Positions 24,040-32,370 of a stretch of DNA of 64,000 nucleotides are shown here, one piece after another. The first letter of the stretch is position 1. Every line of letters begins with the position of its first letter. The stretch is taken from positions 310,001 through 374,000 of the forward strand of contig NZ_JBBHZZ010000001.1 in the NCBI RefSeq assembly GCF_037482405.1. The letters run 5' to 3'. A program made the position numbers and the translations under genes. The notes under the pieces were generated by a model, which worked only from the letters and a program-made list of their open reading frames with translations, was not told the origin of the DNA and searched no databases. The DNA comes from Pseudokineococcus marinus. GTDB taxonomy: Bacteria > Actinomycetota > Actinomycetes > Actinomycetales > Quadrisphaeraceae.

Positions 24040-25098
24040 GTGGGGAACGCGCAGGCGACGACCGCACCGCCGACCGGGACCGGCACGGGCACGGCGGCGC
24101 TGCCGCCCGCGCCCCCGACCGTCCACGAGCGGCCCCGGCACGACCACGCGGACCTCGAGGCCCACCGCCGCGAGCTCACGGCCCACTGCTACCGGATGCT
24201 GGGCTCCGCGGTCGACGCCGAGGACGCCGTCCAGCAGACGATGGTGAGGGCCTGGCGCGGTCTCGACCGGTTCGACGGGCGGGCCAGCCTGCGCACGTGG
24301 CTCTACCGCATCGCCACCAACGTCTGCCTCGACGAGCTCGCCGGCGCGAAGCGGCGGGCCATGCCGGTGGACGTCTCCGCGGCGCCGTCCGAGCCCGTGG
24401 TCTCGTCCCTGGGCGCCCCGCTCGAGGAGTCGGTCTGGCTGACGCCGGCGCCGTCGGCCCGCGTGCTGCCCGAGGGCGACCCCGCCGACGTGGCGGTCGC
24501 CCGCGAGCAGGTCCGGCTGGCCTTCGTCGCCGTCCTGCAGCACCTGCCGCCGCGCCAGCGCGCCGTCCTCCTGCTGCGGGAGGTGCTGCGGTGGTCCGCC
24601 GAGGAGGTCGCCGACCTCCTCGGGACGACGACGGCGTCCGTCAACAGCGCCCTCCAGCGCGCGCGGGCCACCATCGCGGCCCGCGAGCCCCGGCCCGGCA
24701 GCCCCCTCGACGCGCTCGACCCGGCGCACGCCGAGCTCCTGCGGGCCTACGTCGCCGCCTTCGAGGCCTACGACATGGAGGCGCTGGCGCAGCTGCTGCA
24801 CGCCGAGGTCGTGCAGTCGATGCCCCCCTACGCCCTGTGGCTGCGCGGGCCCGAGGACGTCGTCGCGTGGCACGTCGGCCCGGGTGGGGCGTGCCGCGGG
24901 TCCCGCCTCGTCCCCGTCGAAGCGAACGGCTCCCCCGCGCTCGCCCAGTACAAGCCCGACCCGGAGCAGCCCGGCGTGCGCCGCTTCTGGGCGCTGCACG
25001 TGCTGCGCAGCCGCGACGGCCGCGTCGGGGAGATCACCAACTTCCTCGACACCCGCACCCCGGCGGTCTTCGGGCTGCCGGAGCACCTGGAGGACTGA
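24040..25098 (+). CDS. ECF sigma factor with C-terminal SnoaL-like domain
   Basis: 352 residues. Sigma region 2 (LTAHCYRMLGSAVDAEDAVQQTMVRAW, FDGRASLRTWLYRIATNVCLDEL) and region 4 (LPPRQRAVLLLREVLRWSAEEVADLLGTTTASVNSALQRAR) are followed by a ~110-residue SnoaL/NTF2-like domain (AYVAAFEAYDMEALAQLLHAE). This architecture matches SigG/TIGR02960-type ECF sigma factors, in which the tail replaces an anti-sigma factor. Target promoters are unknown. The GTG is eight bases after TACCGT. Confidence 0.9.
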   Translation: MGNAQATTAPPTGTGTGTAALPPAPPTVHERPRHDHADLEAHRRELTAHCYRMLGSAVDAEDAVQQTMVRAWRGLDRFDGRASLRTWLYRIATNVCLDELAGAKRRAMPVDVSAAPSEPVVSSLGAPLEESVWLTPAPSARVLPEGDPADVAVAREQVRLAFVAVLQHLPPRQRAVLLLREVLRWSAEEVADLLGTTTASVNSALQRARATIAAREPRPGSPLDALDPAHAELLRAYVAAFEAYDMEALAQLLHAEVVQSMPPYALWLRGPEDVVAWHVGPGGACRGSRLVPVEANGSPALAQYKPDPEQPGVRRFWALHVLRSRDGRVGEITNFLDTRTPAVFGLPEHLED

Positions 25099-25134
25099 CA
25101 ACCCACGGCCTCGGAGGGCGGGGCGTCCAGCCCC

Positions 25135-26298
25135 TCAGGACGTCGGGGTCACGGCCTCCCGCGCCTCGGCCTCCCGTTCCCCCTCGTCCTCGAGGCCGCT
25201 CGCCAGGCCGCCGAGGAGCCGGCGCAGGCCCGTGACGACGGCGCCCGTCGCCTCCCGCGCCCGGCGGTCGGGCATCTCCAGCTCGGCGACCGCCTCCGAC
25301 AGCTCCCGGACGCGCTGGCGCAGCAGTCCCACCTCGGCGGCGCGGGGCGTCGGCTCCTCGCCCATCGGGCGGACCGCCGCGGCGGCGGCGCGCAGGGCGC
25401 GGGCGGTCGGCGCCCGAACCTCCCCGTGGATGTCGAGGCCGGTGTCCCCCTCCGCGTGGACGTCGATGAGGAGGTCCGTGAGGTCGGCCGTCCGGGTGGC
25501 CACCGAGTCGAGGACGAGCGCCTCGCTGCGCTGGCGGTCGACGACGCCGCGCTCTCGACGGGCCCGGGCGTTGGCGCGCAGGGAGCGGCGCACGTCGAGC
25601 CCGCTCGCGCGCACCGACTGCAGGACGGGGTCGATGGCCCGGGCGCGGTCGCGCCACTGCGAGCTCGTGGGGGGGTCGTCGTCCTCGAGGCCGGCCGCCA
25701 GGTCGTCGAGCTGGTCGGCGAGGGTCGTCGCGAGCTGGGAGATCGCCCAGCTGCTCTGCGCCAGCGGCACCGTCGGGAGCAGGAGGTTGAGGAGCACCGC
25801 GAGGGTGGCGCCGAGGAGCGTCAGCCCCGTGTACGCCACCGCGTAGGTGAGGGGCTCCGTCGCCCCGATGACGAGCGTGAAGAGCGCGACGATCGGCACC
25901 CAGGAGCGCGCGGACCCGAAGACCGGCAGCCCCGCGACGACGATGCCCACGCCCACGACGGCCGGGACGAGGAGGACCGGGGCGGGGATGAGCGCCTCGA
26001 GCCCGACGGCGAGCGCGGCGCCCGCGATGATCGCGGCGACGCTGTACAGCGACTCCATGGTGGAGGAGCGCACGCTCGGGTAGGCGGCGACGACGGCGCC
26101 GAGCGGCGCGTAGTAGGGGTACTGCTCGGCGGGCGCGAAGGGCAGCCACAGAGCCACCTGCCACGCCAGCAGGGCGGCGACCGCCGCCTTGAGCGCCATC
26201 TCGCCCCGAGGCCAGCGCCCGGTCGTCAGGAGCCGGCGGAGGTCTCGCGGGTGCCGCACCTCGCCGCGGACGCGGCGGGCTCGTGCCAGGGCGTCCAT
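25135..26298 (-). CDS. FUSC-family (aromatic acid exporter-like) membrane protein
   Basis: 387 residues: about six transmembrane helices in the first 190 residues (YYAPLGAVVAAYPSVRSSTMES, VGIVVAGLPVFGSARSWVPI), then a long cytoplasmic helical region with coiled-coil character (LLRQRVRELSEAVAELEM). This is half of a FUSC/aromatic acid exporter unit. Proposed substrates in relatives include fusaric and aromatic acids. The ATG follows CACGCT by six bases (leaderless pattern). Confidence 0.85.
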   Translation of the reverse strand: MDALARARRVRGEVRHPRDLRRLLTTGRWPRGEMALKAAVAALLAWQVALWLPFAPAEQYPYYAPLGAVVAAYPSVRSSTMESLYSVAAIIAGAALAVGLEALIPAPVLLVPAVVGVGIVVAGLPVFGSARSWVPIVALFTLVIGATEPLTYAVAYTGLTLLGATLAVLLNLLLPTVPLAQSSWAISQLATTLADQLDDLAAGLEDDDPPTSSQWRDRARAIDPVLQSVRASGLDVRRSLRANARARRERGVVDRQRSEALVLDSVATRTADLTDLLIDVHAEGDTGLDIHGEVRAPTARALRAAAAAVRPMGEEPTPRAAEVGLLRQRVRELSEAVAELEMPDRRAREATGAVVTGLRRLLGGLASGLEDEGEREAEAREAVTPTS

Positions 26299-26541
26299 CC
26301 GCCCAGCGTGGCAGCGGCCCCGCGCTCCGGCACGGCGACGGCTCGGTGGGGGCGGCGACCGCCGCAGCGGGGCGCCGGCCGGGAGGCGAGCGGGAGGTCG
26401 TGGGCGGCGCCGGTGTCGGTGCCGCCGCCTAGCGTCGTCGCGGCGGGTCCGGGCACGGGGCTCGCGGGCTCCCTCGGTCGAGGGCCGGACGACGGGGGTG
26501 GTGGGCGGGTGCCGAGCCGGTCGCCGCTGCGTCCGCCCGCC

Positions 26542-27471
26542 ATGGGCCACCTCACGTGCCGCCGCGCCCGGGGGACGCACGTCGTCGACCTCTCGGGGTG
26601 CCGGTGGGTCGACCCGGCGCACCTCGTGGGGGTGGCCGCCCTCGCGGCCCGGCACGCCGCGGCCGGCGCGCGCCTGCGCGTCGTCGGGCCCTCGCGCCCC
26701 GAGCAGCGCCGCTACGCGGCGCGGATGCACCTGGGGCGCGTCCTCGACGAGCTGGGGGTCGAGCACGACCTGCACGACGTCGTGCCGGAGGCCGACCGCG
26801 CGCTCGACCTGCTCGAGGTCCGCCCCGTCGCCACCGAGGCCGACGCGCTGGCGCTCGCCCGGCTCGTGCACGCCCGGACGGCGCCCGGTGACCCGGTGGC
26901 GGCCGAGGCGCTCTTCACGGGCGTCGCCGAGCTCGCCGCCAACGTGGCGGACCACGCGCAGGCCACCGGCTACGTCGCGGCGCAGGTCCTGCCCGCCGCC
27001 GGCTGCGTGCGCTTCGCGGTCGCCGACGGCGGCCTCGGGCTGCGGAGCACGCTCGCCGGGCGCGGCGCCCGCGGGGCCCGGCACGCGCTGCACCTGGCGC
27101 TCGACGGCACGAGCCGCCTCGACGACCCGACCCGCGGTGTCGGGCTGGTCACGGTCGTGCACGAGGTGGGCCGGCTGCGCGGGTCGCTGTTCCTCGCCTC
27201 GGGCCCGGCGGCCGTCCGCACGTCCCGTCCGCGGGGCGCTCGGCGGTCCGTCCGCACCGACGGCGCCCTGCGCTCACCCTTCGGCGGGACGCTCGTCGAG
27301 GCCGTCGTCGGCGTCCGCGGCACCCCCGGCCGGACGGAGGGGCGGACGGAGGGGCGGACGGAGGGGCGGACGGAGGCGTGGGCGGAGAGGGTGACGGACG
27401 CGCCGGCGGAGGAGCCGGCCGAGGTGTCGACGGGGGCGTCGGGGCGGGTGGGCGCGTACCGTGAGCGGTGA
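26542..27471 (+). CDS. STAS-like domain fused to HATPase (anti-sigma-type) domain
   Basis: 309 residues. Residues ~1-80 resemble a STAS/MlaB-like domain (VVDLSGCRWVDPAHLVGVAAL). Residues ~100-230 are a GHKL ATPase with N box ELAANVADHA, G1 VADGGLGLRST and G2 RGVGLVTVVHEVG, all intact. A C-terminal tail contains four in-frame GRTE repeats (about 264-279). An upstream GTG at 26509 would add 11 residues. It is followed 43 bases later by a DUF4325 STAS-like protein, its likely partner. Expected to act in partner switching; target unknown. Confidence 0.75.
   Translation: MGHLTCRRARGTHVVDLSGCRWVDPAHLVGVAALAARHAAAGARLRVVGPSRPEQRRYAARMHLGRVLDELGVEHDLHDVVPEADRALDLLEVRPVATEADALALARLVHARTAPGDPVAAEALFTGVAELAANVADHAQATGYVAAQVLPAAGCVRFAVADGGLGLRSTLAGRGARGARHALHLALDGTSRLDDPTRGVGLVTVVHEVGRLRGSLFLASGPAAVRTSRPRGARRSVRTDGALRSPFGGTLVEAVVGVRGTPGRTEGRTEGRTEGRTEAWAERVTDAPAEEPAEVSTGASGRVGAYRER
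27330..27377 (+). repeat. 12-bp tandem repeat inside the STAS-HATPase gene
   Basis: Four copies of a 12-bp unit (GGGCGGACGGAG) encode GRTE four times, in frame, in a tail after the ATPase domain. Copy-number changes would stay in frame. Confidence 0.85.
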
Positions 27472-27514
27472 GCCAGGACGACGACGCAGGACGGCGCCGG
27501 CGGGAGGACGAGCG

Positions 27515-27802
27515 GTGATCATCGAGCTGCCGAGCATGGTCGCGGGGCGCGGCATGGCCGACGCCCTCGTCGACGGCCTCGCGGGCGAGCTGGCCGGGGC
27601 GCTCGTCCGCCTCGACTGCCGCCGTCTCGTCACCGGGAGCCCGTCCTTCGCCGCCCAGCTGGTGAGCCGTGTCCTCGGCGGCGGGGCGGCCGAGCTGCGG
27701 GTCGAGGCGGCTCCCGCGGCCTTCGCCGAGCACCTGCGGGAGGCGGCGCGCCGCCTGGGCGCGCAGGAGCGCCTCGTCGTCGTCCAGCCCGTCACCGCCT
27801 GA
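27515..27802 (+). CDS. DUF4325-type STAS-like protein
   Basis: 95 residues. LVTGSPSFAAQLVSRVLG near the middle matches the conserved S/T-x-SFA-x-x segment of STAS-like DUF4325 proteins, with strands on each side. The GTG at 27515 has GGAGG eight bases upstream and gives a compact single domain. Lies just downstream of the STAS-HATPase gene, so it may be the antagonist or substrate of that ATPase. Confidence 0.7.
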   Translation: MIIELPSMVAGRGMADALVDGLAGELAGALVRLDCRRLVTGSPSFAAQLVSRVLGGGAAELRVEAAPAAFAEHLREAARRLGAQERLVVVQPVTA

Positions 27803-27842
27803 GCGAGCGGTCCGCCTCCGCCCCTCTCCAGCGCACGCGAGC

Positions 27843-27970
27843 GTGCGCCGAGGTCGCGGTGCACCGCGACGTCGACGCGCCGCTCTGCGCTCGCGGCGCC
27901 GGGCTCGCCCTCCAGGCCCTCACCGCTCGGGCTCACCGCTCAGGGCTCACTGCTGAGGGCTCACTGCTGA
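27843..27970. repeat. Dispersed palindrome copy and 14-bp tandem repeats
   Basis: 27843-27870 is identical over 28 bases to 53140-53167, part of a palindromic element centred on GTGCAC. 27915-27970 holds four units of a 14-bp repeat (GGGCTCACTGCTGA, the outer copies diverged) ending three bases before the stop codon of the next minus-strand gene. Confidence 0.75.
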
Positions 27971-27973
27971 GGG

Positions 27974-28468
27974 CTACCGCCCGCGGCGGCGCTCCCACCA
28001 GCCCCGGTCGTCGAGCGCCGCGGCCACGGCGGCGTTGAGCGCGCCCCACGCGTCGTCCTCGTCGCGCGCCGTCACGTCCTCGTCGCCGAGGAAGGCCCAG
28101 CGGGCGCGCTGCTGCCAGGCCCGCGCCGCGTCCACGACGTCGCGCGTGGCGACCCGGGCGAGCCGCACGTCCAGGCGCCCCTCGGCCTCCGAGCGGGCCG
28201 CCTCGAGGTCCGCGGGCACGGCGACGACGACGTGCGCCGACGGCGCCACCTCCCGCGCCGCTCGCTCGAGCGCGGTGCCGACGGCGCGCAGGGCCGTGCG
28301 GGCGACGAGCGCGGCGTCCTGGGCGTCGAGCAGCGCCGCGCGCTCGCGCGCGTAGACGCGCTGGCGGCGCTCACGCCGGGCCGTCGCGAGCTGGGCGACG
28401 ACGACGGCGAGGACGGCCGCCGACGCCGTGATGACCGCGCCGACCAGCGCCCCCGTGCCGTCCTCCAC
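27974..28468 (-). CDS. Single-pass membrane protein of unknown function
   Basis: 164 residues: an N-terminal transmembrane helix (GAVITASAAVLAVVVAQLA), a basic segment RRERRQR, then a long helical region rich in Ala, Arg and Glu ending WWERRRGR. No family recognised. GTG 28468 lies six bases after CAGGAT read on this strand, the leaderless pattern. The 5' end and upstream region are mirrored by the fold-back at 28564, so only the coordinates below 28564 are genuine. Confidence 0.65.
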   Translation of the reverse strand: MEDGTGALVGAVITASAAVLAVVVAQLATARRERRQRVYARERAALLDAQDAALVARTALRAVGTALERAAREVAPSAHVVVAVPADLEAARSEAEGRLDVRLARVATRDVVDAARAWQQRARWAFLGDEDVTARDEDDAWGALNAAVAAALDDRGWWERRRGR

Positions 28469-28777
28469 GCCGCCATCCTGCTGCCGCCCGCCGACAGCCG
28501 GGCGACGGCGGAGCAGCCCACCCCGGCGAGTCGGAGCCGGAGCCGTCCACGAGCGTGACCGTGCACGGTCACGCTCGTGGACGGCTCCGGCTCCGACTCG
28601 CCGGGGTGGGCTGCTCCGCCGTCGCCCGGCTGTCGGCGGGCGGCAGCAGGATGGCGGCGTGGAGGACGGCACGGGGGCGCTGGTCGGCGCGGTCATCACG
28701 GCGTCGGCGGCCGTCCTCGCCGTCGTCGTCGCCCAGCTCGCGACGGCCCGGCGTGAGCGCCGCCAGCGCGTCTACGN
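28351..28777. repeat. Perfect fold-back inverted repeat ending in N (assembly artefact)
   Basis: 28564-28776 is the exact reverse complement of 28351-28563 without a spacer, centred on GTGCAC, and ends at a single N (28777). The core (28540-28587) is the dispersed 48-bp palindrome also found intact at 1382-1429. The second copy of the membrane-protein 5' end on the plus strand is not a gene. Real sequence upstream of 28540 may be missing. Confidence 0.85.
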
Positions 28778-28948
28778 CGCCTCGAGGCGCTCGAGGACGA
28801 GGCGCGGGCCGGGCGGCCAGCCCGCCGCCGCGCTCGCGTCGATGACGACGGCACCGGCGGCGCTCGCGGCGCGCACCTCCCGGATGAGGGCGGCGAGCAC
28901 GGGTCCCGAGGGCCGCTCGGGCACGTGGACGACGATCGGCGGCGTCAC
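28778..28948 (-). CDS. Uncharacterised protein, 3' end lost at contig join
   Basis: 57 residues are visible, from a GTG overlapping the upstream permease stop (GTGA). The sequence PPIVVHVPERPSGPVLAALIREVRAASAAGAVVIDASAAAG looks like a beta-alpha unit of a Rossmann-like or STAS-like fold. It runs into the N at 28777, so the C-terminal part is missing. Last visible gene of the padR-ABC-FtsX operon. Function unknown. Confidence 0.45.
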
Positions 28949-30492
28949 GGCGTCCGCAGGTGCTCGAGGGAGGACGCCGCCCGCACGCGCCCGGACAGCG
29001 CCGCGGCGAGGAGCCGGCAGACGAGCGCGGCGAGCAGGGCCACCAGCACGGCGGCGAGGACGACGCCGACGAGCACCGCGCCGAGCTGCCCCGGCCCCGC
29101 CGCGAGCGGGGCGCCGAGCAGCAGGCCCCCGACCAGGGCGCCGAGGGCCAGGGAGGGGACCGCCGTCGCCCGCAGCGCCCGCGCCTGCACCGCGACGAGG
29201 CGGCGCGGCTCCGTCCCCAGCGCCGCCGTCGCCGCGACCGCCCGGCGGGCCACGAGCAGGTGGTCGGTGAGGGACAGCGCCAGCGCCAGGAGGGCCACGA
29301 GCCCCCCGGCCAGGGCGACCCGCGCCGCGAGGGCCGCCCCGCCGACGTAGAAGGCGGCGTCGTAGGGGGCACCCTGCCCGAGCACCGAGGCCGCCAGCGC
29401 CGCGGCGACGCCGACGGCGCCCCCGGCCACGACGAGGACGCCGGCCACGGTGCCGGCCGCCAGCGGGTCGCCGCGGCGCTGGGCGGCGGCGAGGAGCCCG
29501 ACGGCGGCGTCCCCGCGCACCCGTCGGACGGGGCGGCGCCGGCCGCGCCGTGCCCGCTCCCGCTCCCCCGCGGGGCGCGCCGCGCGCCGGGCGACGGCGC
29601 CGGCCACGCAGACGGCGAGCGCGAGGAGGACGACGAAGAGCAGGGCGCTGACGGCCCAGTCGGGCCCCGTCCCCCCGCCCCCGCCGGCGGCGAGCCACAG
29701 CAGCGTCCCCGTGGTGACCGCCGCGGCGACGGCGCCCGCGCCGGCGACGAGCGAGCGCGGGGGCACCCGCGCCGGGGCGCGCGACCAGCCGACCGGGTCG
29801 GGACGCACGTCCGCACCGCGGCGCCCGAGGAGGGCGCCGACGCCCGCGAGCGCCGGTACCAGGGCGAGCCACACGACCACGAGCCACCACTGCGGCACCG
29901 GCAGCAGCCGCTCCATCGGCGGCTGCAGCGCGGACAGCAGCACCCACGAGACGGCGTGCACGGGTGCAGCGAGCAGCCCGCCCAGCGCGAAGGCCGTCGC
30001 CGACCGGCGCGCCGCCACCCGCCGCAGGTCGGCGGGCCCCGCGCCGGCGACGACGAGGAGGGCGGCCCGCCGGTCGAGGTCGAGGCTGCCCGTGCGCAGG
30101 GCCTGCAGCGCCAGCGCGACGAAGGGCAGGCCGAGGAGGGCGAGCGCGAGCACGACGCCCTGCCGGAGCCCGGGCTGGTCGACGAAGGGCGACAGACCGG
30201 TCGAGCCACCGGTGCTCCCGACGAGGTAGCTCGTACCGGCGTCGTCGACGACGACCTCGCTGACGGGCGCGGCCAGACCGACGACGGACGCCGCCGCGAG
30301 CACGGCCGCCCCCAGCCCCGCCGCCGCGACGGCCGTGGCGCCGAGCCGCAGCCGGTCGACCGGCGTGCGCGCCCGCGCGAGCTCGCGCACGACCTCGCCC
30401 CGCAGGGCCGACCGCCGCGCCACCCCGTCAGCCGCCCAGCCCGTCGCCGTCGTCCCCGTCGTCCCTGTCGTCCGCGTCGCCCCCGGGCTCAC
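28945..30492 (-). CDS. FtsX-like ABC transporter permease
   Basis: 515 residues with about ten transmembrane segments and two FtsX/MacB-type blocks (LALLGLPFVALALQALRTGSLDLDRRAALLVVAGAG; LLALALSLTDHLLVARRAVAATAALG). Together with the preceding ATPase it forms an export or mechanotransmission ABC complex. The GTG overlaps the ATPase stop (GTGA). Substrate unknown; PadR-controlled exporters of this kind often move antimicrobial peptides or lipids. Confidence 0.85.
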   Translation of the reverse strand: MSPGATRTTGTTGTTATGWAADGVARRSALRGEVVRELARARTPVDRLRLGATAVAAAGLGAAVLAAASVVGLAAPVSEVVVDDAGTSYLVGSTGGSTGLSPFVDQPGLRQGVVLALALLGLPFVALALQALRTGSLDLDRRAALLVVAGAGPADLRRVAARRSATAFALGGLLAAPVHAVSWVLLSALQPPMERLLPVPQWWLVVVWLALVPALAGVGALLGRRGADVRPDPVGWSRAPARVPPRSLVAGAGAVAAAVTTGTLLWLAAGGGGGTGPDWAVSALLFVVLLALAVCVAGAVARRAARPAGERERARRGRRRPVRRVRGDAAVGLLAAAQRRGDPLAAGTVAGVLVVAGGAVGVAAALAASVLGQGAPYDAAFYVGGAALAARVALAGGLVALLALALSLTDHLLVARRAVAATAALGTEPRRLVAVQARALRATAVPSLALGALVGGLLLGAPLAAGPGQLGAVLVGVVLAAVLVALLAALVCRLLAAALSGRVRAASSLEHLRTP

Positions 30493-31226
30493 CGCAGCAC
30501 CGCCTCGTGCGCGACGACGCCGCCGGAGAGGCGCACCTCGCGGTCGGCGCGCGCCGCGACGGCGTTGTCGTGGGTGACGAGCAGCAGCCCGCCCCCGCGG
30601 CGGGCGACGGAGACGAGCAGGTCGAGCACCTGCCGGCCGCCCTCCGGGTCGAGGCTCGCCACGGGCTCGTCGGCGAGCACGAGCCGCGGCTGGGCCACCA
30701 GCGCTCGCGCGACGGCCGCCCGCTGCGCCTGCCCGCCTGAGAGCCCGGCCGGGACGGCGTCGCCGAGCCCCTCGAGCCCGACGAGGGCGAGGGCCTCGCG
30801 CGCGGCCGTGCGCGCGGGCTCCAGCGCCGAGCCCTCGAGGAGGAGCGGCAGCGCCACGTCGTCGACGAGGGGCAGGTCGGGCACGAGCTGGCCGTACTGG
30901 AGCACGATGCCGACGCCCCGGCGCCGCAGGGCGGCGCGCGGCGCCTCGCCGAGGCCCGCGAGGTCCTGGCCCAGCAGCCGCACGCGGCCCGCCTGCGGCG
31001 CCAGCAGGCCCGCCGCGACGTGCAGCAGCGTGGACTTGCCGCCGCCGCTCGGTCCTGTGAGCGCGACGACCTCGCCGGGCGCGACCGCGAGGGAGACCCC
31101 GCGCAGCGCCGGCGTGCGGGCGTAGGCGTGCGCGACGGCGTCGAGCACCACGAGCGGCCCCGCGCCCGCGGGCGGGGCGGCACCGGGCGAGGTCTCGGCG
31201 GGCTGGCGGTCGGCGGGCTCGCTCAT
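30489..31226 (-). CDS. ABC transporter ATP-binding protein (MacB/LolD type)
   Basis: 245 residues: Walker A GPSGGGKSTL, Q-loop VLQYGQLVPDL, signature LSGGQAQRAAVARALV, Walker B LVLADEPVASLD and H-loop VTHDN. A Pro-rich N-terminal extension of ~20 residues precedes the domain. Coupled to padR upstream (ATGA, 31223-31226) and to the permease downstream, so regulator, ATPase and permease are made together. Confidence 0.93.
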   Translation of the reverse strand: MSEPADRQPAETSPGAAPPAGAGPLVVLDAVAHAYARTPALRGVSLAVAPGEVVALTGPSGGGKSTLLHVAAGLLAPQAGRVRLLGQDLAGLGEAPRAALRRRGVGIVLQYGQLVPDLPLVDDVALPLLLEGSALEPARTAAREALALVGLEGLGDAVPAGLSGGQAQRAAVARALVAQPRLVLADEPVASLDPEGGRQVLDLLVSVARRGGGLLLVTHDNAVAARADREVRLSGGVVAHEAVLR

Positions 31227-31813
31227 CGGGGCGCCTCCGGGGTCGTCGCGGTGGTGTCGCCGGTCGTCGGGTCGCCGGTCGTCGGGTCGCCGGTCGTCGG
31301 GTCGCCCGGTGCGAGGGCGGCAGCCGCCTCGTCGAGCCAGCGCAGGTCGGCGTCGAGGTGCAGGAGGGCGTGCCGCCGGGCCAGGCGCAGAGCGACGTCG
31401 TCACCACCGGGCTCGGAGAGCTCGCGCATGCGCCGCAGGTGGTGCGTGCGCTGGCGCGCCAGCACCTCCTGCGCCGTCCGCGCGCCCACGGGGGCGCGCA
31501 GGGCGACGACGGCCTTGCGGACCACGTCCTCCGGCCCGGTGCCCGCCGGCGCGGCGGGCTCCTCGAGCCACCGGTCGAGCCGCTCGCGGCCCGTCGCCGT
31601 GACGGCGTAGACGGTGCGCTCGGGGCCGCCGTCGCTGCGGGTCTCGACGACCTCGACGAGGCCGTCGCGCACCATCCGCCCGAGCGTCGCGTACACCTGC
31701 CCGAAGGCCAGGGGGCGCGCGTCGGGGAACCAGGCGTCGTGCGCCTTCTTCACCTCGTAGCCGTGCGCCGGGCCCGCGAGCAGCAGGGCGAGGTGCAGCT
31801 CCACCATGGACAC
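31223..31813 (-). CDS. PadR-family transcriptional regulator
   Basis: 196 residues: a winged helix (MVELHLALLLAGPAHGYEVKK, FGQVYATLGRMVRDGLVEVV) and a C-terminal dimerisation helix region. The extreme C terminus has three GDPTT repeats made by a 15-bp tandem repeat (31256-31300). GTG 31813 is favoured by CATCCT six bases upstream; ATG 31807 would shorten it by two residues. It probably represses its own operon, which encodes the ABC exporter. Confidence 0.9.
   Translation of the reverse strand: MSMVELHLALLLAGPAHGYEVKKAHDAWFPDARPLAFGQVYATLGRMVRDGLVEVVETRSDGGPERTVYAVTATGRERLDRWLEEPAAPAGTGPEDVVRKAVVALRAPVGARTAQEVLARQRTHHLRRMRELSEPGGDDVALRLARRHALLHLDADLRWLDEAAAALAPGDPTTGDPTTGDPTTGDTTATTPEAPR
31256..31300 (-). 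repeat. 15-bp tandem repeat at the 3' end of padR
   Basis: Three perfect copies of GTCGCCGGTCGTCGG encode repeated GDPTT near the C terminus. The core GGTCGCCGGTC resembles the repeat units at 44052-44135 and 23937-23970. Confidence 0.85.
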
Positions 31814-31819
31814 GCGCCC

Positions 31820-31842
31820 AGGATGCACCACGTACCTGTACG
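31820..31842 (-). promoter_or_regulatory. padR promoter and candidate PadR operator
   Basis: CGTACCTGTACG (31831-31842), an inverted repeat with 5-bp arms, lies five bases upstream of the -10 CATCCT (31820-31825 on this strand). It is well placed for autorepression. Confidence 0.5.
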
Positions 31843-31917
31843 GGGTGAGTAGTCGGTCAGGGCGCGTCGTCGACCGCGAGCAGGAGTCGTCCCCGGGGCG
31901 CGCGGCAGGATGCGCTC

Positions 31918-32367
31918 GTGGACCGCTGGTGGGCGTGGGCGCTCGTCGGCGCGGTGGCCGGGCTGCTCCTCGCCTGGGGCGCGCTCGCGGCGGCGCTGTG
32001 GCGCACCCGCACGGACGCCGTCTCCCTGCGCGGGGTGCTGCGCCTGCTGCCCGACGTGGTCCGGCTCGTGCGGCGCCTGGCGGCGGACCGGTCGCTGCCC
32101 CGCGGCGTGCGCGTCCGCCTCGTCCTGCTGCTGGCCTACCTGGCCTCGCCCGTCGACCTCGTGCCCGACGTCGTCCCCGTCCTGGGGTGGGCCGACGACG
32201 CGCTCGTCGTCCTCCTCGTGCTCCGGTCGGTGGTGCGCCGCGCCGGTGACGACGCCCTGGCCCGCCACTGGCCGGGGACGCCCGACGGGCTCGCCGCCCT
32301 CCGGCTGCTCGTCGCGCCCTGCGGGGGCCGGGCAGCGCACCGGGGCGAGCGCCGGCGGGCCGGCTGA
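31918..32367 (+). CDS. YkvA-family (DUF1232) membrane protein
   Basis: 149 residues: an N-terminal TM helix (WALVGAVAGLLLAWGALAA), then the DUF1232 core RVRLVLLLAYLASPVDLVPDVVPVLGWADDALVVLLVLRSVVRR. The SPVDLVPD motif is diagnostic. Function in the family is unknown. The GTG follows CAGGAT by six bases (leaderless). Confidence 0.88.
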   Translation: MDRWWAWALVGAVAGLLLAWGALAAALWRTRTDAVSLRGVLRLLPDVVRLVRRLAADRSLPRGVRVRLVLLLAYLASPVDLVPDVVPVLGWADDALVVLLVLRSVVRRAGDDALARHWPGTPDGLAALRLLVAPCGGRAAHRGERRRAG

Positions 32368-32370
32368 CGC

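Noticed and set aside
28428..28845. Apparent duplicated membrane-protein start on the plus strand
   Set aside because: Identical to the minus-strand gene read through the fold-back centre; ends at the single N.
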